Shown here: positions 42,665 through 53,900 of the stretch, in pieces
How the letters are laid out: every line of letters begins with the position of its first letter
How positions within the stretch are numbered: the stretch's first letter is position 1
Assembly: GCF_011752525.1 (NCBI RefSeq)
Contig: NZ_VWXI01000007.1
Coordinates: 62,001 to 126,000, forward strand
Length of the DNA stretch: 64,000 nt
Source of the DNA: Pantoea sp. Cy-639
GTDB taxonomy: Bacteria; Pseudomonadota; Gammaproteobacteria; Pseudomonadales; Pseudomonadaceae
Direction of reading: 5' to 3'
The notes under the pieces: model-generated
What the model saw: the letters and a program-made list of their open reading frames with translations, nothing else
Database searches by the model: none
What the model was told of the DNA's origin: nothing
Made by a program: the position numbers and the translations under genes

Positions 42665-42678
42665 CGGTGTTGCGTAAC

Positions 42679-42770
42679 TGCAGGAGCGGGGCTGCTTCGC
42701 GAGGGCGCCCGTCAGGACAGCGGCGTCGCCGGATCCTACGCTATCGCGGGGTAGGCCCCGCTCCTGCAGG
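42679..42770. repeat. REP pair downstream of betA
   Basis: CTGCAGGAGCGGGGCTGCTTCGC and the inverted GCGGGGTAGGCCCCGCTCCTGCAG surround about 40 bases of less ordered sequence. Confidence 0.85.
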
Positions 42771-42776
42771 TGTTGC

Positions 42777-44474
42777 TCAGGCCTGCTTCACTTCACGCAG
42801 CGGCTTGCCCTTCACCGGTGCATCGCCCGCCACGTAGTACTTGGCGGTGCTGCGTGGCAGCGGCTTGCGGCCACGGATCTTGTCCGAGATTTTCTCGGCG
42901 ATCATGATCGTGGTGGCGTTGAGGTTGCCGGTGATGATCAGCGGCATGATCGAGGCGTCGACCACGCGCAGGCCCTGCATGCCGTGCACGCGGCCTTCGC
43001 CATCGACCACCGCCATGTCGTCGGTGCCCATTTTGCACGAGCAGGACGGGTGGAAGGCGGTTTCGGCGTGCTCGCGGATGAACTTGTCCAGCTCTTCGTC
43101 GGTCTGCACGTGGGCGCCCGGGCTGATCTCGCGACCGCGGTACGGGTCCAGCGCCGGCTGGGCCATGATTTCGCGGGTCAGGCGGATGCCGTCGCGGAAT
43201 TCCTGCCAGTCCTGCTCGGTGGACATGTAGTTGAACAGGATGCTTGGGTGCTGGCGCGGGTCTTTCGACTTGGCCTGGATGCGACCACGGGCCGGCGAGC
43301 GCATGGAGCCCATGTGCGCCTGGAAACCGTGCTCTTTGACACCGTTCGAACCGTTGTAGTTGATCGCTACCGGCAGGAAGTGGTACTGGATGTTCGGCCA
43401 CTTGAACTCAGGACGGGTACGGATGAAACCACCGGCCTCGAACTGGTTGCTGGCGCCGATGCCGGTACCGTTGAACAGCCATTCGGCACCGATGGCCGGC
43501 TGGTTCCACCACAGCAGCGATGGGTACAGCGACACCGGCTGGGTGCAGGCGTATTGCAGGTACAGCTCGAGGTGGTCCTGCAGGTTCTCGCCGACGCCTG
43601 GCAGGTCGTGGACCACCGGGATGTCGAGGCTTTCCAGCAGGGCGCGCGGGCCGACGCCGGAGCGCTGCAGCAACTGCGGCGAAGCGATGGCGCCGGAGCT
43701 GACGATGACTTCCTTGCGGGCACGTGCTTCGACGCGCTCTTCGCTGTCGCCGACCAGGTAGGTCACGCCGACTGCGCGCTTGCCGTCGAACAGTACGCGA
43801 TCGCTCAGGGCGTGGGTGACGATGGTCAGGTTAGGACGCTTCTTGGCCTGGTCCAGGTAGCCGCGAGCGGTGCTCGAGCGGCGGCCTTTCTTGGTGACCG
43901 AGCGGTCCATCGGGCCGAAGCCTTCCTGCTGGTAGCCGTTGAGGTCTTCGGTGCGCGGGTAGCCTGCCTGCACGCCGGCTTCGACCATGGCGTGGAACAG
44001 CGGGTTGTTGCCGGCTTTTGGCGTGGCCACGCTGACCGGGCCTTCGCCGCCGTGGTAGTCGTTCGGGCCGATGTCGCGGGTTTCGGCCTTGCGGAAGTAC
44101 GGCAGGCAGTCCAGGTAGGTCCAGTCGTCGAGGCCTGGCAGTTCAGCCCAGCCGTCGAAGTCCATGGCGTTGCCGCGGATGTAGCACATGCCGTTGATCA
44201 GCGAGGAGCCACCCAGGCCCTTGCCGCGGCCACATTCCATGCGGCGGCCGTCCATGAACGGCTCCGGATCGGTCTCGTAGGCCCAGTTGTAGCGGCGACC
44301 CTGCAGCGGGAAGGCCAGGGCGGCCGGCATCTGGGTGCGGAAGTCGAAGCGGTAGTCGGGGCCGCCGGCTTCCAGCAGCAGGACGGTGACGCTGGCGTCT
44401 TCGGTCAGGCGGGTGGCCAGGGTGTTACCGGCCGAGCCGGCACCGACGATGATGTAATCGAATTCTTGGGACAT
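42777..44474 (-). CDS. betA: Choline dehydrogenase
   Basis: A 565-residue GMC-family flavoprotein that oxidises choline to betaine aldehyde at the membrane. FAD motif [23 protein letters not shown] signatures [20 protein letters not shown] and [18 protein letters not shown]; active-site His region [13 protein letters not shown] and C-terminal [19 protein letters not shown]. The product is osmoprotectant precursor or carbon/nitrogen source. A terminator-like hairpin lies between betB and betA. Confidence 0.97.
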   Translation of the reverse strand: MSQEFDYIIVGAGSAGNTLATRLTEDASVTVLLLEAGGPDYRFDFRTQMPAALAFPLQGRRYNWAYETDPEPFMDGRRMECGRGKGLGGSSLINGMCYIRGNAMDFDGWAELPGLDDWTYLDCLPYFRKAETRDIGPNDYHGGEGPVSVATPKAGNNPLFHAMVEAGVQAGYPRTEDLNGYQQEGFGPMDRSVTKKGRRSSTARGYLDQAKKRPNLTIVTHALSDRVLFDGKRAVGVTYLVGDSEERVEARARKEVIVSSGAIASPQLLQRSGVGPRALLESLDIPVVHDLPGVGENLQDHLELYLQYACTQPVSLYPSLLWWNQPAIGAEWLFNGTGIGASNQFEAGGFIRTRPEFKWPNIQYHFLPVAINYNGSNGVKEHGFQAHMGSMRSPARGRIQAKSKDPRQHPSILFNYMSTEQDWQEFRDGIRLTREIMAQPALDPYRGREISPGAHVQTDEELDKFIREHAETAFHPSCSCKMGTDDMAVVDGEGRVHGMQGLRVVDASIMPLIITGNLNATTIMIAEKISDKIRGRKPLPRSTAKYYVAGDAPVKGKPLREVKQA

Positions 44475-44510
44475 GAAAGTACCCTCGTTGGCAGTTGTCA
44501 GGGAGCGAAA

Positions 44511-44536
44511 ACGCCCGTGCTCAAAGGCACGGGCGT
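44511..44536 (-). terminator. Terminator-like hairpin between betB and betA
   Basis: On the minus strand ACGCCCGTGC and GCACGGGCGT pair perfectly around a six-base loop and are followed by TTTTCG. It lies 14 bp after the betB stop and 37 bp before betA, so part of the transcripts should end here. Confidence 0.7.
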
Positions 44537-44549
44537 GGCTGAACCGGGT

Positions 44550-46022
44550 TTAGAAAACCGAGTTGTAGCCGCCCAGCTCGACCTGGACCGACTTGATGCG
44601 GGTGTATTGGGCCAGCGAGCTGACACCGTTCTCACGGCCGACGCCCGACTGCTTGTAGCCACCGACCGGCATTTCGGCCGGCGATTCACCCCAGGCATTG
44701 ATCCAGCAGATACCGGCTTCGAGCTTGTGGATGATGCGGTGGGCGCGGCTGATGTCGTTGGTGCAGACGCCAGCGGCCAGGCCGTATTCGGTGTCGTTGG
44801 CACGACGGATGACTTCTTCCTCGGTCTCGTAGGTGAGGATGCTCATCACTGGGCCGAAGATCTCTTCCTTGACGATGGTCATGTCGTCGCGGCAGTCGGT
44901 GAACACGGTCGGCGCGACGAACGCGCCCTTGGCGAAGACGCCGTCCAGCAGGCGCTCACCGCCGCACAGGACGCGGGCACCTTCTTCCTTGCCCTTGGCA
45001 ATGTAGGACAGCACGCTTTCCATGTGCGGGAAGCTGACCAGCGGACCGAAGTTGGTGTTCTCGTCTTCCGGGTTGCCGACACGGATGCGGGCGACGCGCT
45101 CGGCGATCTTGGCTTCGAAGGCTTCTTTCATCGAGGCCGGGATGAACACGCGGGTGCCGTTGGTGCAGACCTGACCGGAGCTGTAGAAGTTGGCCATCAT
45201 GGCGATGTCGGCGGCCTTGTCCAGGTCGGCGTCGTCGCAGATGATCAGCGGCGACTTGCCGCCCAGTTCCATGGTGACTTCCTTGAGCGAGGAGCTCGAG
45301 GCGCTGGCCATGACTTTCTTGCCGGTGGTGGTGCCGCCGGTGAAGGAGACTTTCTCGATGCGCGGGTGCTCGGTCAGCCAGGTGCCGACTTCACGGCCGC
45401 TGCCGGTCAGGACGTTGAACACGCCGTTCGGCAGGCCAGCTTCGGTGAAGATCTCGGCCAGCTTCAGGGTGGTCAGCGAGGTGACTTCCGACGGCTTGAA
45501 GATCATCGCGTTGCCAGCGGCCAGGGCCGGGGCGGATTTCCACAGGGCGATCTGGATCGGGTAGTTCCAGGCGCCGATACCAACGGTCACGCCCAGCGGC
45601 TCGCGGCGGGTGTAGACGAAGGACGATTCGCGCAGCGGGATCTGCTCGCCTTCGATGGCCGGTACCAGGCCTGCGTAGTATTCCAGCACGTCGGCGCCGG
45701 TGACGATGTCGACGTAGCGGGTTTCGGAGTACGACTTGCCGGTGTCCAGGGTTTCCAGCATGGCCAGCTCGTCGTTGCGCTCGCGCAGGATGTCGACGGC
45801 GCGGCGCAGGATGCGCGAACGCTGCATGGCGGTCATCGCGGCCCAGACCTTCTGGCCACGCTCGGCGCTTTCGACGGCCTTCTCGACGTCAGCCTGGGTC
45901 GCACGCTGCACGTGGGCGAGGACTTCGCCGGTAGCCGGGTTGATGGCTTCGAAGGTGGCATCGCTGCCAGCGTCGACGTAAGCGCCATCGATGTAGAGTT
46001 TTTGCGTTCCGAAACGGGCCAT
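44550..46022 (-). CDS. betB: Betaine aldehyde dehydrogenase
   Basis: A 490-residue NAD(P)-dependent aldehyde dehydrogenase making glycine betaine. It starts [19 protein letters not shown]. Visible motifs are the cofactor-binding [12 protein letters not shown], the catalytic Glu in [10 protein letters not shown], the catalytic Cys in [13 protein letters not shown] and the C-terminal [15 protein letters not shown]. The betI frame ends 38 bp upstream of this ATG. Confidence 0.97.
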   Translation of the reverse strand: MARFGTQKLYIDGAYVDAGSDATFEAINPATGEVLAHVQRATQADVEKAVESAERGQKVWAAMTAMQRSRILRRAVDILRERNDELAMLETLDTGKSYSETRYVDIVTGADVLEYYAGLVPAIEGEQIPLRESSFVYTRREPLGVTVGIGAWNYPIQIALWKSAPALAAGNAMIFKPSEVTSLTTLKLAEIFTEAGLPNGVFNVLTGSGREVGTWLTEHPRIEKVSFTGGTTTGKKVMASASSSSLKEVTMELGGKSPLIICDDADLDKAADIAMMANFYSSGQVCTNGTRVFIPASMKEAFEAKIAERVARIRVGNPEDENTNFGPLVSFPHMESVLSYIAKGKEEGARVLCGGERLLDGVFAKGAFVAPTVFTDCRDDMTIVKEEIFGPVMSILTYETEEEVIRRANDTEYGLAAGVCTNDISRAHRIIHKLEAGICWINAWGESPAEMPVGGYKQSGVGRENGVSSLAQYTRIKSVQVELGGYNSVF

Positions 46023-46060
46023 AGTGTCCTCGCAAGTGCAGTGTGTGGTTGGCTGCCGCG

Positions 46061-46717
46061 TCACGCCCCTGCCGGTTGGCTGGCTGCTGCGCGCGGCTGT
46101 TCAGAGACCTGGTCGGTTGTGCCCAGGGACTGCTGTTTAGCCAGTTGTAGATCCATGTATTCGTAAGCGATGCGTATTGCCTGGTCGGTGTCGAATGCAT
46201 CTCCCGACAGGGCGCCACGCAGCCACAGTCCGTCGATCAGGGCTGCCAGCCCGCGAGCAGCCTTGCGCGCATGGTAGAGCGGCAGGACGCGGCGGAACTG
46301 GCAGCACAGGTTGGAGTACAGGCGGTGATCGTTGATCCGCTGCAACCTGTGCAAAGACGGCTGGTGCATGCTGGAGGCCCAGAAGGCCAGCCAGGTTTTC
46401 ATTGCCGGGCCATTCACCTGGCTCGCATCGAAGTTGCCTTCGATGATCACTTTCAGGTGGGCACGCGGGCTGTCGTCCGTGAGGGCTTGGCGACGCGCGA
46501 TCACGCCCTCGTTGAGCATGTTCATGATGTAGCGCATCGTCGCTGCGATCAGGCCGTTCTTGTCCTGAAAGTAGTGACTGATGATGCCGTTCGACACACC
46601 GGCCAAACGGGCAATCAGCGCAATGCTGGCATCTCCCAGGCCGACCTGATCGACGGCCTGTAACGTGGCTTCGATCAACTGCTGGCGGCGGATGGGTTGC
46701 ATACCGACCTTGGGCAT
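46061..46717 (-). CDS. betI: Choline-responsive repressor BetI
   Basis: A 218-residue TetR-family repressor. The N-terminal HTH is [48 protein letters not shown], matching BetI. It represses the bet genes in the absence of choline. The C-terminal ~20 residues ([19 protein letters not shown]) are an unusual low-complexity tail; E. coli BetI is shorter. First gene of betI-betB-betA, with a perfect palindrome upstream. Confidence 0.95.
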   Translation of the reverse strand: MPKVGMQPIRRQQLIEATLQAVDQVGLGDASIALIARLAGVSNGIISHYFQDKNGLIAATMRYIMNMLNEGVIARRQALTDDSPRAHLKVIIEGNFDASQVNGPAMKTWLAFWASSMHQPSLHRLQRINDHRLYSNLCCQFRRVLPLYHARKAARGLAALIDGLWLRGALSGDAFDTDQAIRIAYEYMDLQLAKQQSLGTTDQVSEQPRAAASQPAGA

Positions 46718-46773
46718 CTTGCTATCTCCTCAGGCCTGCGGGCAGACGACGAGCGGCTGCCTCGGCGAAGGCC

Positions 46774-46806
46774 AGTCTATTTTGTTTTGATTGAACGTTC
46801 AATCAA
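46774..46806 (-). promoter_or_regulatory. BetI operator and overlapping bet promoter
   Basis: TTGATTGAACGTTCAATCAA (46787-46806) is a perfect 20-bp palindrome of the kind known as the BetI box. On the minus strand TTGAAC (46802-46797) and TAGACT (46779-46774), 17 bp apart, form a candidate betIBA promoter that the repressor would cover. Confidence 0.8.
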
Positions 46807-47197
46807 TAAAGAATAAGCTCTGCGACAATTTGTGCCATTGACAGTTTTTCAGGCGGTCAAGCGGGTACGAATCGACACCCCAGGAAATCGTGCAACCCCC
46901 GGAATACAAGGCGTTGACGGGCATGGACGATGCGAAATACAGATTCTGCCGAGCGGTCACAGGCTGCGCGGCCGGCCCTTGGAGCGGGCCAGGTGTCTGT
47001 GGCGAATGCGCGCACCTCCCTACGGAGAGCGTGGTTATTCCACAGGCGACCGGTCTGGTTTTTTTGCAACGTTCCGATTCGGGATCACGGTTTCCAGGGT
47101 GCTTTTATAACACCTGTCGCAGTAGGGCTATTGCACCAATTGCACGGGAAATAACTGTTTTAGCCTCCACTGCCGCACTGCCCGGAGCATTCGAGCA
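46807..47197. other. 391-bp region between the BetI box and betT
   Basis: No coding frame here has support. It would serve as the betT leader if betT is expressed from near the BetI box. An inverted GGCCGGCCC/GGGCC pair lies near 46970-46992, and a TTTTATAA stretch at 47103-47110 is the best candidate for a closer betT -10 region. I find no second BetI palindrome. Confidence 0.4.
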
Positions 47198-49201
47198 ATG
47201 AGTTCTGCTTCCCTGACAAAGCCTCCCGCCGAGCGGGTACGGATCAACCGCGTGGTGTTCTTCACCGCCGCGATGATGATCCTCGTTCTGACTGCCTTGC
47301 TGATCGCTGTACCTGAGACCGCCGGCCAGGTGCTCGGGGTCGCCCAGAAATGGCTGACCCGCACCTTCGGCTGGTACTACATGCTGGTGATCTGTGGTTA
47401 CCTGCTGTTCGTCGTCTACCTGGCCTTCTCCGACTACGGCAAGCTCAAGCTTGGCGGCAAGGACGACCAGCCCGATTTCAGCTACGGCGCCTGGGCCGGC
47501 ATGCTGTTCTCCTCCGGTATCGGCATCTCGCTGCTGTACTTCGGCGCCTCTGAGCCGCTGGACCACTACTTCAACCCGCCGGAAGGCACCCCTGCCAGCC
47601 TCGAGGCCGCGCGCCAGGGCCTGCAGCTGACCTTCCTGCACTGGGGCCTGCACGGCTGGGCGATCTATGCCCTGGTCGGCCTGGCCGTGGGCTACTTCGC
47701 CTACCGCCACAACCAGCCGCTGGCGCTGCGCTCGGCGCTGTACCCGCTGGTCGGCGAGCGCTGGGTCAAGGGCGGCGCCGGCCATGCCGTGGACATCTTC
47801 GGCATGTTCGTTACCCTGCTGGGCCTGGTGACCAACCTCGGCATCGGCTCGATGCAGGTGGCCTCGGGCCTGGAATACCTGTTCGGCATGGACCACAGCA
47901 AGACCAACCTGCTGGTGGTGATCCTGGTCATGGCCGGCGTGGCCACCGTGGCTGCGGTCTCGGGTGTGGAAAACGGCATTCGCCGGCTGTCCAACCTGAA
48001 CATCATCCTGTTCAGCGGCCTGCTGCTCTTCGTGCTGCTGGCCGGCAATACCCTGCACCTGTTCAACGGCTTCGTGCAGAACGTCGGCGACTACCTCAAC
48101 GGCATCGTGCTGAAGACCTTCGATCTCTACGTGTATGAAGGCGAGCCTGGCAAGTCCGAGCGCTGGCTGGGCCTGTGGACCGTGTTCTACTGGGCCTGGT
48201 GGATCTCCTGGGGTCCGTTCGTCGGCATGTTCATCGCCCGTATCTCCAAGGGCCGTACCGTGCGCCAACTGGTCAGCGGCGTGCTGCTGATCCCGCTGGG
48301 CTTCACCCTGGCCTGGCTGTCGATCTTCGGCAACACCGCGCTGGACCTGGTGATCAACCAGGGTGCCGTGGAGCTTGGCAAGACGGCGTTGGAGCAACCG
48401 TCAATGTCGATCTACCAGCTATTGGAATTCTTCCCGGCCGCCAAGATCGTCATCGGCGTGGCAGTGTTCGTCGGCTTCGTGCTGTTCCTCACCCCGGCCG
48501 ACTCCGGCGCGGTGATGATGGCCAACCTGTCGTGCAAGGGCGGTCATGTCGACGAAGACGCCCCGCACTGGATGGTGGTGTTCTGGTCGGCGATCATCAC
48601 CCTGGTGACCATCGGCCTGCTGTTCGCCGGTAACTTCGAGGCCATGCAGACCATGGTGGTGCTGGCCGGCCTGCCGTTCTCGGTGGTACTGGTGCTGTTC
48701 ATGTTCGGCTTGTACAAGTCGATGAAGCAGGACGTCGCGGTCGAGAACGAGCGCGCCGAACTGGCTGCCCGTGGCCGCCGCGGTTTCAGCGAGCGCCTCA
48801 GCCAGCTGGAGCTGCAACCGACTCAGTCGGTGGTCCAGCGCTTCATGGACAAGCAGGTCAGCCCAGCGCTCAAGGAAGCCGCCGAGCAGCTGCGCACCCT
48901 CGGCTTCGAAGTCGAGACCCGGGTCGGCCAGTCGCGCAACATGATGGGCCTGCGGGTGATGATGGAAGAGGGCAACCCCTTCGTCTACGAAGTGAGCCTG
49001 GACGGTTACCTGGCCGCGCCGAGCGAAGCGCCGGTCGAAGGCGAACCGGAAGTGCGCCAGCGTTTCTACCGTGCCGAGGTGTATCTGCACGATGGCAGCC
49101 AGGAGTACGACCTGATGGGCTTCACCCGTGATCAGATCGTGCGCGATGTGCTGGATCAGTTCGAAAGCCACCGCCAGTTGCTGGGGCGCGTGTACAGCTG
49201 A
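47198..49201 (+). CDS. betT: BCCT-family choline transporter BetT
   Basis: A 667-residue transporter with twelve membrane helices and a long cytoplasmic C-terminal domain (~500-667) typical of osmosensing BetT. The BCCT signature region is FWAWWISWGPFVGMFIARISKGRTVRQ-like (FYWAWWISWGPFVGMFIARISKG), and GIGISLLYFGASEPL lies in helix 3. It imports choline with protons for oxidation by BetA/BetB. Divergent from betIBA; ends at a strong terminator. Confidence 0.95.
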   Translation: MSSASLTKPPAERVRINRVVFFTAAMMILVLTALLIAVPETAGQVLGVAQKWLTRTFGWYYMLVICGYLLFVVYLAFSDYGKLKLGGKDDQPDFSYGAWAGMLFSSGIGISLLYFGASEPLDHYFNPPEGTPASLEAARQGLQLTFLHWGLHGWAIYALVGLAVGYFAYRHNQPLALRSALYPLVGERWVKGGAGHAVDIFGMFVTLLGLVTNLGIGSMQVASGLEYLFGMDHSKTNLLVVILVMAGVATVAAVSGVENGIRRLSNLNIILFSGLLLFVLLAGNTLHLFNGFVQNVGDYLNGIVLKTFDLYVYEGEPGKSERWLGLWTVFYWAWWISWGPFVGMFIARISKGRTVRQLVSGVLLIPLGFTLAWLSIFGNTALDLVINQGAVELGKTALEQPSMSIYQLLEFFPAAKIVIGVAVFVGFVLFLTPADSGAVMMANLSCKGGHVDEDAPHWMVVFWSAIITLVTIGLLFAGNFEAMQTMVVLAGLPFSVVLVLFMFGLYKSMKQDVAVENERAELAARGRRGFSERLSQLELQPTQSVVQRFMDKQVSPALKEAAEQLRTLGFEVETRVGQSRNMMGLRVMMEEGNPFVYEVSLDGYLAAPSEAPVEGEPEVRQRFYRAEVYLHDGSQEYDLMGFTRDQIVRDVLDQFESHRQLLGRVYS

Positions 49202-49221
49202 TCGACCTGGATCGTGACGCC

Positions 49222-49252
49222 AAGGCCCTGCTCGTGAGAGCAGGGCCTTTTT
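49222..49252. terminator. Intrinsic terminator after betT
   Basis: AAGGCCCTGCTC (49222-49233) and GAGCAGGGCCTT (49238-49249) pair around GTGA with a T-run to 49252; convergent with the protease gene. Confidence 0.92.
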
Positions 49253-49255
49253 GTT

Positions 49256-50728
49256 TCATGGCGCATCAGGCGCATGCAGGTCACTGTTGCTCACTGCGGA
49301 GCGCTGGCCGGCGATATCTTCGATGTAGGTGCACAGACGCAAGGGCAGCTTCGCTGCGGGGAATACGAAGCTGTGATGGCGCAGCAGGCGAAAGCCCTTG
49401 GGATCGTTGCAGTCGGTACCCGACAGTGGCCCTCGCTTGACGCGCATCCTGGCCTGGTCCGGCGCCAGTGTTGGCCAGGTGACTTTCACATCCCCGTTGG
49501 TCTGCGTTTCCACGATCAGCTGTGGCGTCTGCACAGGAGCGGCAGGAAACAACCGGGTGGCCAGGCTCAGGCTGTTGCCCATCTGGCCGCGGGATGGGCC
49601 GTCATCGGCGGACTCGACACCGAGCAAGCACAGGAAATGCCAACCCGGCTGCGGGCCAATTGCCACGTCGAGAGGTTGCTCGTCCTTCAAGATGGTGCCG
49701 CTATAGCCTACTGGGTTTTCGCAGGCGAGCGGGTCCTGGGTGGTTTTGAAGCGGTAGCGCGGCTTGTCGAGGCTGAAGCTGAGGTTCCAGGAGGGCAACT
49801 GTTCCTTGCCGTCGGCATCGCTGGTGATCTTGCGCAGCAATGGCTGAGGGCCTTGCACCTGCAGTTGGAAACCTGGCAGCAGATGGCAGTCCTCCTTGTC
49901 CAGTTCGACCTTGCCATCGTTGAAGCAGCCCATCAGCCGTTCAACGGGAATGGCGTAGTTGATCGCGCCAGTCTTGACGACCTGGTTTTCCCTTATCTCG
50001 CAAGGGTTGTTCAGTGTGCAGCGCGTCATGGAGCTAGCCGGCGAGACGCTGTTCATGACGGCGTGCAACTGGTTGGTGCGCGGGTCGAGCACTGGGCTGC
50101 CAGAAGCGCCGGCCGCTACGCCAGGACAGTCGTTGCTGCGAACATGGCGCCAGACCCACGGGTGTTCCACGGCGAACGAAGCGTCGAGCTGCCTGCAGAT
50201 AGCCGTGCGCAGGCCCTGGTCCGGCACGCTCGGCTCACCCACATAGCGGACTTCGCTCCCGGAGGGTGGGCTGGCAGCCAGGCGCAGCGGTTCGATACCC
50301 AGGGCAACCAGGGTTTCCAGGCGAGTGTCGAGTTCCAGCAATGCCAGGTCGACACCTTGCATGCTGCTCCAGATTCGACGCTTGACCTCAACGGCGACAC
50401 GTTGCTCGTGCTGGTCGTGGAAGTAATTGAAAGTGACCTGCCCGGTTTGTGGCTGGTCATGGCTGATCACGCCATTACGCAGGTCCACGCAGTGGCCCGC
50501 GGTCAGGACATAGGCGGGGCCATCCGATGCCGAGCCCGGTGTACGGCTGTCGATCAGCGAGGCGATGCACTGGCCGCGCCCGATGGTCAGGCGACCGATG
50601 CCGGTCCAGTGTTCGCGTCGGCCTTGCTCGAGGCTGACAGGTTGCGCCTGGGGAGCGGGTACTTCGCTGGCGCTGGCGGACTGCCAGGCGAGGATGCCGG
50701 CCAGTCCGATGATCGGGATGAGTGACAT
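49256..50728 (-). CDS. Secreted trypsin-like serine protease
   Basis: A 490-residue protein with a signal peptide (MSLIPIIGLAGILAWQSASA) and a perfect AAGGAGGT ribosome-binding site. The S1-type triad is visible: His in YVLTAGHCV, Asp in GVDLALLELD, Ser in GVAAGASGSPVLD. At least eight Cys are spread through the mature part, consistent with a disulfide-rich exported enzyme. The ~210 residues after the protease domain (from about RLMGCFNDGKVEL) are beta-rich, with a possible immunoglobulin-like end (TNGDVKVTWPTLAPDQARMRVKRG). Substrate unknown. It is divergent, 191 bp, from the giant protein gene. Confidence 0.85.
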   Translation of the reverse strand: MSLIPIIGLAGILAWQSASASEVPAPQAQPVSLEQGRREHWTGIGRLTIGRGQCIASLIDSRTPGSASDGPAYVLTAGHCVDLRNGVISHDQPQTGQVTFNYFHDQHEQRVAVEVKRRIWSSMQGVDLALLELDTRLETLVALGIEPLRLAASPPSGSEVRYVGEPSVPDQGLRTAICRQLDASFAVEHPWVWRHVRSNDCPGVAAGASGSPVLDPRTNQLHAVMNSVSPASSMTRCTLNNPCEIRENQVVKTGAINYAIPVERLMGCFNDGKVELDKEDCHLLPGFQLQVQGPQPLLRKITSDADGKEQLPSWNLSFSLDKPRYRFKTTQDPLACENPVGYSGTILKDEQPLDVAIGPQPGWHFLCLLGVESADDGPSRGQMGNSLSLATRLFPAAPVQTPQLIVETQTNGDVKVTWPTLAPDQARMRVKRGPLSGTDCNDPKGFRLLRHHSFVFPAAKLPLRLCTYIEDIAGQRSAVSNSDLHAPDAP

Positions 50729-50919
50729 GTGAACCTCCTTGTGTTGAGAGGTCGCAGTCTTCACGCAATGAGCAGGGCAGAAGCGGTACAGGGGTATGGC
50801 AGGAGCATCTGCTGGTCGGGAGGGGCTATCGCCTGACTCGGGCAGGACTAACTATGTAGCACCGTTGGGCATGCCAGGCAGGCGATCGTGCAGGGCCACT
50901 TGCATGAAAAGGCACCATC

Positions 50920-53900
50920 ATGTCCATCGCTTCCGATTCAGGCTTCGATTTCAAGTCTGCCGTCAAACGCCAGTTCGCCGCACGCCCCACGCTTCGCGAG
51001 GTGCTGGGCGAACAGGTCCTCGCGTTGTTGGTCACGCAGTACCCGTTGCTGGCGCAGGTCTCGCCGCCGTTGGCATCGGCACAAGCGCTGGTGCTGCTGG
51101 TGCCTGACCCGGGCGGCACGTTCTGGCACAGGAAGCCATTGCTCGACTTCCTGTTGCAAGCCCTGTTGGAAGGGGAGCGCCCGGAGATGGCGCCGGTGAA
51201 CGGTCGCTCTTTCGCCATCACCCTGGCTGAGCCGTATCGCTTTCCCGGCGCCGAAGATGCGTTCGAGTACATGACACTGACTGAGCAGGCTACAGGGCTG
51301 GGGGAGTTGCTCGAGGCGTTGCCGGCCTTCTGGTGCGAAGCCCAGGCCGACTTCTGGAGGGGCAATGGCGAGGCGGGTGTCAGTCGCGATGCCTGGCTGC
51401 AACTGCTGCTGAAAATGGCCCTGTTGGCGAACCTGCCTTTGCAGCATCTGGATGATCCGCAGAGGGCCTGTATCCAGGCGCTGCTCGCCGGTGGCAGCCA
51501 GCAGACGCCGGTATTCGCCGTGGAGGTCCAGCTGGACGACCTGCAACTGATGTTGCCAGGGCTGCTGGTCGTCGGTGAGTGGGATGAGCGCCAGGTGTTC
51601 CTGTGGTGCCTGCCCTCCAGCGTGGTCAGGGCATTCGATGACATTGACGATTTCGCCATGGCCCTGCGCGAAGACCTGGCGATGCATCATGACTTCGCAG
51701 CGCTGACCTGGCACCGGCAGCAGTTGGAAGGGGATGTATTCGCCCAGCAAGCGGCGCTGTTGCTGAACGACATGCTCAGTCGTGCGCAGCGGGTCCGCTA
51801 CACCCAGTTGGCAGATACCGTCGAGCTGGAGCAACTGTTCGTTGCATTGGGGGAGCCCGGGCAATGGTTCATCGAGGGGTACTCGATCGAATCCGAAGGA
51901 GGGCAGGGCATACCCCTCGGTGTGCGCAAGGCGTCGGCGAGCGACAGCTTCGCCTACCAGCAGGCATTCTTCGAGTTGGCTCTGGCGCAGGCGCAGGCCA
52001 AGGGCGAAACCGCCCAGGACGGTATTCTCGACCTGCATGCCTATACGCGTTCGAAGTTGCGGGAGACGCTACTGCAAGACTATCCGGTCGAGGCCAATTA
52101 CCAGCCGGACGACCTGATACTCGAGCTCAAGCTTGCCCGTGGCATCCCGGGCGGTGCGGCGGCCGGTGCCGGTGGTGGCGAGCCTTGGGTGAGTGCCGGT
52201 GAACGAACGCTCACGGCGTTCGCCATTGGCAATCTCAGTGCCTTGAGCGGGGCAGAGATTGCGTCTATCAGGCACCGCAGCGGGCAATTGATCATGCCGT
52301 GGATGACGGCGGACTACCTGAAGGGCGTGGTTCGGCGCGTCGATATCGGCCGCCATTACCCGGACTATGTGGCGCGCTCGATGGATGATCCTGCGCAGCG
52401 TCCGCGTCGGGTCGAGCGTTTTGCCCGTGAGTGGCGACAGGACCTGTTGTTCCGCGCGTTGTCTGCCAGGCTCGATGGTCGGCTGAGCGAGAAGGGGCTG
52501 ACTGTGGTGACGGACTACTGCCGAGGGCACAACACGCAGGTGCCAGCTGCTGCGCTGATTCCTCTGGCGTTCACCACTGCCGGTCGCGCTAGTCGATACG
52601 ATGTGGTGCACGGCATGTACGTGCTGTTTTGCGCGGAGCCTTCGGCCGTTTTGCTATACCGGCCCTTGTATGGGCTTGAGGCATTGAAGGAGTTCGAGAG
52701 CCTGCAGGCACTCAAGGTTCATATTGACGGTTCCCCTGAATTGCGTGACGCCATCCTGCAATGGATGAGTCCGCAGGCGCGTGACTTCTACCATCGTGAC
52801 CTGAGTGCCGATACACGTCTGGTCAGTGTCGGTATCGATCCCGGGCTGCTGCCTGAACCTGCCCAGCTGGCTGTCCGTCTGTGGCGTATCGATGTGGATG
52901 AGAAACTCTATACGGCCAATCGCGACTGGCTGGTAGAGATTGCCCAGCGGGACAGCATCTCCAATGCCGAAAGTCGCTGGACGATGCTCGGACAGGCGGC
53001 CTGGCTGTTGTTCCAGACGGCCACGCCACTGCTCCGGGGGCCAGTGGCCCTGGTGGCATGGCTGGCGCAGGCGGTCATGGCGATGAAGGATGATGTCCAG
53101 GCCCTGCGCGAAGGGAGTGAGTTCGAGCGTTCCCAGGCAGTGGTCGATATCGTGCTCAATGTCGGCATGTCGCTGCTGCACTCGCGTTTGCCCAAGGGGC
53201 GAGATGCTTCGCCCGAGGCGGGCACCCAGATAGTTCAGGCGCCGAGCATCATGGGCAGCAGACCCGCGGCCTCGGTGGTGCAAGGCCGGGTCGGCATGCC
53301 TGGGACGCTGGGCGGTGGCCTGCTGGACTTTTCCTGGCGGGGCCGGCAGGGCTTCAACTGGCTTGCGCCTGCACAACGCGAGGCCTTGCGGTCGATGCGT
53401 TCGGACGTCGACCTGAGTGGCCGACAACCGCTAAGCGAGGGGTGGACAAATGGCTTGTATCTGGTCGAGGGGCACCACTACATGTCGATGGCAGGTGATG
53501 TCTACCGGGTACGGCAACTCGAAGGCGTGGTGCAGATCACCGATTCACAAGGTACAGCGGGACCCAAGGTCACCTTCGAGCAGGGGGCCTGGCGTGTGGA
53601 CAGTGCTTTGCGTTTACAGGGCGGTGGGCCAAAGAGCCGGGTCGAATTGAAGCGGGCGGAGAACCAGCGCAAGCTCCTGGAGCTGAGTCGGCAGGAAGGA
53701 GAGCTGATCAGGGCGCTCAATGCGCTGGGTGATGAGTTCAACAGGCATCGGGAGTATCTCAACCGGGTGACCGCCGATCTCAAGGACCTCGAAATCGAGC
53801 GTGAACCGGGAGACCGCGACCTGCTGAATGTGCAAAGGCTGCAGTTCCAGGCGCGGCTGCGGGTGGTGGGCGATCTCAAGCGCCTGATCGAGAAAGGCAT

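Noticed and set aside
42984..46166. 1060-codon frame opposite betA and betB
   Set aside because: Spans two real genes in the opposite strand; no ribosome-binding site and no domain pattern.
46832..47201. Small open frames in the betI-betT gap
   Set aside because: Codon use and composition are random-looking, with no ribosome-binding site or conserved motif.
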